In this document: positions 1 to 5,297 of the stretch, piece after piece | Layout: every line of letters starts with the position of its first letter | Position numbering within the stretch: position 1 is the stretch's first letter | Origin: an uncultured Burkholderiales bacterium | GTDB lineage: Bacteria; Pseudomonadota; Gammaproteobacteria; Burkholderiales; Burkholderiaceae_D | Direction of reading: 5' to 3' | DNA: 5,297 nt | Assembly: GCA_903904635.1 (NCBI GenBank) | Contig: CAIVDH010000374.1 | Location: forward strand, 1-5,297 | Notes under the pieces: generated by a model | Seen by the model: only the letters and a program-made list of their open reading frames with translations | Databases searched by the model: none | What the model was told of the DNA's origin: nothing | Translations under genes and position numbers: made by a program

Positions 1-483
1 CAATGCCTTGTAGCCGCTCTCGCCTTCTTCGAATGAGAGATCATCACAAAAAATAATGAAACGCTCAGGTCTTGCGGCAAGCAATTCGACGATATCAGGC
101 AAATCGGCCAGATGCTCTTTTTCTACTTCTATCAGTCGTAAACCCTGTTTGGCATACTGATTCAAACATGCTTTGATCAGCGATGATTTACCCGTGCCGC
201 GAGCGCCGGTCAGTAAAACATTATTGGCTGGTTTGCCTGCTACAAACTGACGGGTGTTTTGGTCTATCTGTTCTTTTTGTGGTTCTATATTACGCAAATC
301 ATCTAACGCAATCTGCGCCGCATGTTGCACCGGCTGCAAACGACCGCGTCCATCACGCGCTACACGCCAGCGAAATGCCGTTGCTGCATTCCAGTCTATC
401 GGTGCAACCGGCAAAGGTAACAGCGGCTCTAAACGCGCCAGCAGTGTTTCTGCACGCGCCAAAAATTTTTCGAGTTCATTCAT
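1..483 (-). CDS. DUF815 family ATP-binding protein (3' end beyond window)
   Basis: The N-terminal 161 residues of a P-loop ATPase of the DUF815 family; the gene continues past the left edge. I recall family members being near 290 residues, so roughly half is visible. A non-catalytic N-terminal part (about residues 1-80) precedes the nucleotide-binding core. The Walker A motif GARGTGKS lies at residues 93-100, after a hydrophobic strand (NNVLLT). The Walker B strand RFIIFCDDLS is at 141-150 with paired aspartates D147-D148. It is followed by FEEGESGYKAL, which resembles the DDLSFEEG-x-x-YKxLK signature of this family. The start is ATG at 483, six bases after the argJ stop, with no clear Shine-Dalgarno sequence. 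Translation is therefore probably coupled to argJ. No signal peptide or membrane segment is seen, so a cytoplasmic AAA-like ATPase is inferred. Its substrate and cellular role are unknown to me. The family call is confident; any specific function would be a guess. Confidence 0.88.
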   Translation of the reverse strand, partial: MNELEKFLARAETLLARLEPLLPLPVAPIDWNAATAFRWRVARDGRGRLQPVQHAAQIALDDLRNIEPQKEQIDQNTRQFVAGKPANNVLLTGARGTGKSSLIKACLNQYAKQGLRLIEVEKEHLADLPDIVELLAARPERFIIFCDDLSFEEGESGYKAL

Positions 484-489
484 AAGAGA

Positions 490-1716
490 TCAGGACCGGT
501 AGTCTGCATTGATGGAAACATAATCATGCGACAAGTCGCAAGTCCAGATAGTCGCTGCTGCTTCGCCCCGCGCCAGCGTGACACGCACCGTGATTTCACT
601 TTGCTGCATCACACGCTGACCTTCTTCTTCACGATAATCCGGGTTACGGCCACCGTTTTTTGCAACCCACACATCATCAAGATACAAATCAATTTTGGCG
701 ACATCCAGATCATCCACACCCGCATAACCGATCGCCGCCAAAATACGGCCGAGATTCGGGTCAGAAGCAAAGAACGCTGTTTTTACCAGCGGCGAATGAC
801 CGATTGCATAAGCAATCTTGCGGCACTCATCGCGGCTCTTGCCCTGTTCAATTTTAATGGTGATGAACTTGGTCGCGCCTTCACCATCACGCACAATCAT
901 TTGCGCCAGCTCTTGCGCCAGATCTGTGACGGCTTCTTGCAGCGCTGCATATTCAGCAGATTTTGCGTCGCTGATTTCGAGTGCGCCTGCACCCGTGGCA
1001 ATCAACATGAATGAATCATTGGTCGAGGTATCGCCATCTATGGTGATGCAATTGAAAGACTGATCCGCTGCATGTTTGACTAAATCATTAAGCAAAGCCT
1101 GCGGCACTTTTGCATCACAGGCGATGTAGCCGAGCATGGTTGCCATGTTGGGCTTGATCATGCCAGCACCTTTGGAGATACCGGTGAGGGTGACAGATTT
1201 ACCGCCGATGGTGACGATGCGCGACGCCGCTTTGGGCTGCGTATCAGTCGTCATGATGGCTTCGGCGGCGTTGATCCAATTATCGGTTTTCAGATTGGCG
1301 ATGGCAGCAGGCAGACCGGCGATGAGTCGATCAACCGGCAAAGGCTCGAGTATCACGCCGGTTGAAAACGGCAGAATTTGTTGCGAATCACAACCAAGCA
1401 AGCCCGCTAATGCAGTACAGGTAGCGCTCGCATTGGTCAGACCTGCCTCGCCCGTGCCTGCATTTGCATTGCCCGTATTAATGAGTAGCGCGCGTATGCT
1501 CTTGCCACTGGCCAGATGTGCCTTGGCCAATTGCACTGGTGCGGCACAAAAGCGGTTGGTGGTAAACACGCCCGCAACCGTTGCGCCTTCTGGCAGTTTA
1601 ATAATCAGCAGATCTTTACGGCCCGGTTTTTTAATGCCCGCTTCGGCATAACCAAGTTCGAGACCGGCTACGGGTTTCAGATTGCCAGCGAGTGGAAGGG
1701 GGGAATTGACGGCCAT
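490..1716 (-). CDS. argJ: Bifunctional glutamate N-acetyltransferase / amino-acid acetyltransferase ArgJ
   Basis: ArgJ moves the acetyl group from N-acetylornithine to glutamate, giving ornithine and N-acetylglutamate (the cyclic arginine pathway). Bifunctional forms also acetylate glutamate from acetyl-CoA. The enzyme is cytoplasmic. The predicted protein has 408 residues, normal for the family. The self-cleavage site is clear: [15 protein letters not shown] at residues 182-196, with cleavage expected between A192 and T193 so that T193 becomes the N-terminal nucleophile of the beta chain. The oxyanion-hole pair is probably T119-G120 in LPFSTGV. MTTDT lies at 155-159, and the C-terminus ([15 protein letters not shown]) is typical. 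An upstream in-frame TTG at 1743 would add nine residues. The ATG at 1716 is preferred because GGAG sits seven bases before it and because MAVNSP matches my memory of beta-proteobacterial ArgJ N-termini. Whether this copy is bifunctional cannot be told from the sequence alone. It follows secA and is nearly contiguous with the downstream ATPase gene. Confidence 0.97.
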   Translation of the reverse strand: MAVNSPLPLAGNLKPVAGLELGYAEAGIKKPGRKDLLIIKLPEGATVAGVFTTNRFCAAPVQLAKAHLASGKSIRALLINTGNANAGTGEAGLTNASATCTALAGLLGCDSQQILPFSTGVILEPLPVDRLIAGLPAAIANLKTDNWINAAEAIMTTDTQPKAASRIVTIGGKSVTLTGISKGAGMIKPNMATMLGYIACDAKVPQALLNDLVKHAADQSFNCITIDGDTSTNDSFMLIATGAGALEISDAKSAEYAALQEAVTDLAQELAQMIVRDGEGATKFITIKIEQGKSRDECRKIAYAIGHSPLVKTAFFASDPNLGRILAAIGYAGVDDLDVAKIDLYLDDVWVAKNGGRNPDYREEEGQRVMQQSEITVRVTLARGEAAATIWTCDLSHDYVSINADYRS

Positions 1717-1723
1717 GATGACG

Positions 1724-1727
1724 CTCC
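1724..1727 (-). promoter_or_regulatory. Ribosome binding site of argJ
   Basis: On the minus strand GGAG (within GCGGAGCG) lies seven bases before the ATG at 1716. It decides between this ATG and the longer TTG start at 1743, which falls inside the intergenic hairpin and has no such site. Confidence 0.7.
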
Positions 1728-1739
1728 GCGAGTGATGAA

Positions 1740-1765
1740 CCAAAGCGACGCAATGGTCGCTTTGG
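1740..1765 (-). terminator. Intergenic hairpin between secA and argJ, possible weak terminator
   Basis: A perfect 10-bp inverted repeat (arms CCAAAGCGAC and GTCGCTTTGG, six-base loop) starts 14 bases after the secA stop codon and ends 23 bases before the argJ ATG. On the minus-strand transcript the stem is followed by UUCAUCACU, which is not a proper U-tract, so efficient intrinsic termination is doubtful. The structure itself is seen directly. Its role is inferred: partial termination, an RNA-processing site, or protection of the secA mRNA 3' end. Confidence 0.4.
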
Positions 1766-1779
1766 ATTAACGATTTATT

Positions 1780-4550
<2,771 letters not shown>

Positions 4551-4643
4551 GCTTGATAGGCTGAAAAAGGAAAGGCGTTAATTCGCCATAGGGACATAAA
4601 AAGCTGCGCAAAACGCACACAAGCCATTTTTGCCAAAGGCGAG

Positions 4644-4652
4644 ATTCTAACA
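4644..4652 (-). promoter_or_regulatory. Candidate extended -10 promoter element for secA
   Basis: On the minus strand the sequence TGTTAGAAT fits TGn-TATAAT with one mismatch in the hexamer. It lies 93 bases before the secA ATG, giving an estimated leader of about 85-90 bases. There is no good -35 hexamer at 16-18 bases upstream; TTGAGA is present but only 12 bases away. An extended -10 can work without a strong -35, so the call is plausible but unproven. Confidence 0.4.
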
Positions 4653-4703
4653 TGCAGGCACTCTCAACCACCCATCGCATACTTAGGCTTTAAGCCCTAT
4701 GGT

Positions 4704-4707
4704 AAGG
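4704..4707 (+). promoter_or_regulatory. Ribosome binding site of dciA
   Basis: AAGG (inside GGTAAGG, 4701-4707) lies seven bases before the ATG at 4715, a normal spacing, and supports that start. Confidence 0.55.
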
Positions 4708-4714
4708 TTGCTTC

Positions 4715-5215
4715 ATGTCCAAATTTCCATCCACCTTCCAGCCCGCCAGAAAGCCGGGTCAGGCGCCGACCACCCGCGATGCCAGTGATTTCTTGCGCGG
4801 GAATGAAAAACTGGCCGCGCTGCTGCCAGCGGCAACCCGATTAGCCAAGTTGCAACAAGATTGCCTGATACTCATGCCTGGGCATTTTGCCAGCTGTACG
4901 GTGCTGCAAATTGCCGATGAGGAGCTGCAAATTGCCGTGCCCAATGCCGCACTGGCTACACGCGTCAAACAAATGTTGCCGAAATTACATGCAGGATTAC
5001 GGGAAAAAGGCTGGCAGATTGCCGGTATCAAACTGAAAATTCGGGTCATCGCACCGCCTTTACCTCCGCCACCACGCGAGCTGGAACTGCCCGGCAGCGC
5101 ACTGGCTTCATTTGCAGCGCTGAATCAAAATCTGGAAAAACATCCGCGCAATGGCGGCTTGAAAGAAGCGATCGATAATCTTTTGGCAAGGCGCATGCAA
5201 AAGCAAAAAGGCTAA
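4715..5215 (+). CDS. dciA: DciA-type replicative helicase partner (DUF721 family)
   Basis: A 166-residue DUF721 protein. Members, called DciA, are the ancestral bacterial partner that helps load the replicative helicase DnaB where the phage-derived DnaC or DnaI loaders are absent. It should be cytoplasmic and act at replication initiation. The DUF721 core is about residues 22-112. It starts with a helix rich in leucine and alanine (FLRGNEKLAALLPAATRLAKLQQ), followed by strand-like segments (ASCTVLQIADEELQIAVPN), a helix (ALATRVKQMLPKLHAGLREKG) and a last strand (IAGIKLKIRVI), an order compatible with the KH-like fold of the family. A proline-rich linker (APPLPPPPRELELPG, about 114-128) leads to a short helical, basic C-terminal tail ending in RRMQKQKG, possibly a contact region for DNA or helicase. 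The ATG at 4715 has an AAGG site. It is transcribed away from secA. The family match is by eye and fairly diverged; function is inferred from the family. Confidence 0.82.
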   Translation: MSKFPSTFQPARKPGQAPTTRDASDFLRGNEKLAALLPAATRLAKLQQDCLILMPGHFASCTVLQIADEELQIAVPNAALATRVKQMLPKLHAGLREKGWQIAGIKLKIRVIAPPLPPPPRELELPGSALASFAALNQNLEKHPRNGGLKEAIDNLLARRMQKQKG

Positions 5216-5233
5216 AACAGTAAAATCAGGCCA

Positions 5234-5260
5234 TTGCCTACTGCCAGTCAGTTAAGGCAA
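5234..5260 (+). terminator. Weak hairpin after dciA
   Basis: TTGCCT (5234-5239) pairs with AGGCAA (5255-5260) across a 15-base loop, starting 19 bases after the dciA stop codon. It is followed by AATTTC, not a real T-tract, so this is at best a poor intrinsic terminator for dciA. It is the only inverted repeat of note wholly within the 82 noncoding bases at the right end. Confidence 0.2.
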
Positions 5261-5283
5261 AATTTCAGGTACTTAACGAAAGT

Positions 5284-5297
5284 CACTGGATTCCGGC
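5284..5297. repeat. Possible left arm of a dispersed palindromic repeat, cut by the window edge
   Basis: The window ends in CACTGGATTCCGGC. This resembles the left half of the ATTCC(C/G)GC...GC(C/G)GGAAT palindromes that are scattered between genes in many proteobacteria, including Neisseria. Only one arm is visible, so the repeat cannot be confirmed here. Confidence 0.25.

Larger units (their letters stand above)
4551..4714. other. Divergent secA/dciA intergenic region
   Basis: This 164-base region separates the starts of secA (leftward) and dciA (rightward) and must hold both promoters or give access to them. Besides the candidate secA -10 element it contains a short GGCG/CGCC inverted repeat with a six-base loop (4574-4587). 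In the secA leader sense this is followed by a pyrimidine run, TTTCCTTTTTC. A DNA palindrome GGCTTTAAGCC (4686-4696) lies just before dciA. I could not identify a convincing sigma-70 promoter for dciA. Confidence 0.6.

Noticed and set aside
526..1014. Plus-strand open frame of 162 residues
   Set aside because: It is antisense to the C-terminal half of ArgJ and matches no protein family I recognise.
1136..1651. Plus-strand open frame of 171 residues
   Set aside because: It is antisense to ArgJ, including the self-cleavage motif. Its composition mirrors the real gene's codon pattern, and it has no ribosome site of note.
1717..1743. Longer argJ starting at a TTG at 1743
   Set aside because: It would place the start inside the hairpin stem and add MVHHSRSVI, which is not typical. 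The ATG at 1716 has a good GGAG site.
4574..4587. GGCG/CGCC hairpin followed by TTTCCTTTTT in the secA leader, as an attenuator
   Set aside because: The stem is only four base pairs and the U-run is interrupted, so it is too weak to call as a terminator or attenuator.

Overview
The window looks like an ordinary chromosomal housekeeping stretch from a betaproteobacterium, most likely of the Burkholderiales/Oxalobacteraceae kind. This rests on the protein sequences (a beta-type ArgJ and SecA, and a DciA-type helicase partner) and on the gene order secA - argJ - DUF815 ATPase, which I recall from that class. No database was searched. Base composition looks even, and I see no mobile element, CRISPR array, tRNA or rRNA.

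Layout: three genes run on the minus strand. From upstream to downstream these are secA (4550-1780), argJ (1716-490) and a DUF815 family ATP-binding protein (483 to the left edge, cut off by the window). argJ and the ATPase gene are only 6 bases apart and probably cotranscribed. secA and argJ are 63 bases apart, with a 10-bp perfect hairpin between them. On the plus strand, dciA (DUF721; 4715-5215) is divergent from secA across a 164-base intergenic region. That region holds a plausible extended -10 promoter for secA. The last 82 bases are noncoding; they contain a weak hairpin and end in what looks like the left arm of a dispersed palindromic repeat.

The genes work in different processes: protein export (SecA motor), arginine biosynthesis (ArgJ acetyl cycling), replicative helicase loading (DciA), and an uncharacterised P-loop ATPase. 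Their proximity reflects conserved gene order more than a shared pathway.

The one clear anomaly is in secA. The reading frame breaks near base 2317, where one nucleotide is missing. The upstream frame encodes SecA residues 1-744 and then runs into 35 unrelated residues. The other frame continues with the rest of SecA, through the intact zinc-binding tail. Restoring one base gives a normal 923-residue SecA. Because SecA is essential, a sequencing or assembly error is the most likely explanation. I found no convincing new biological system in the window.
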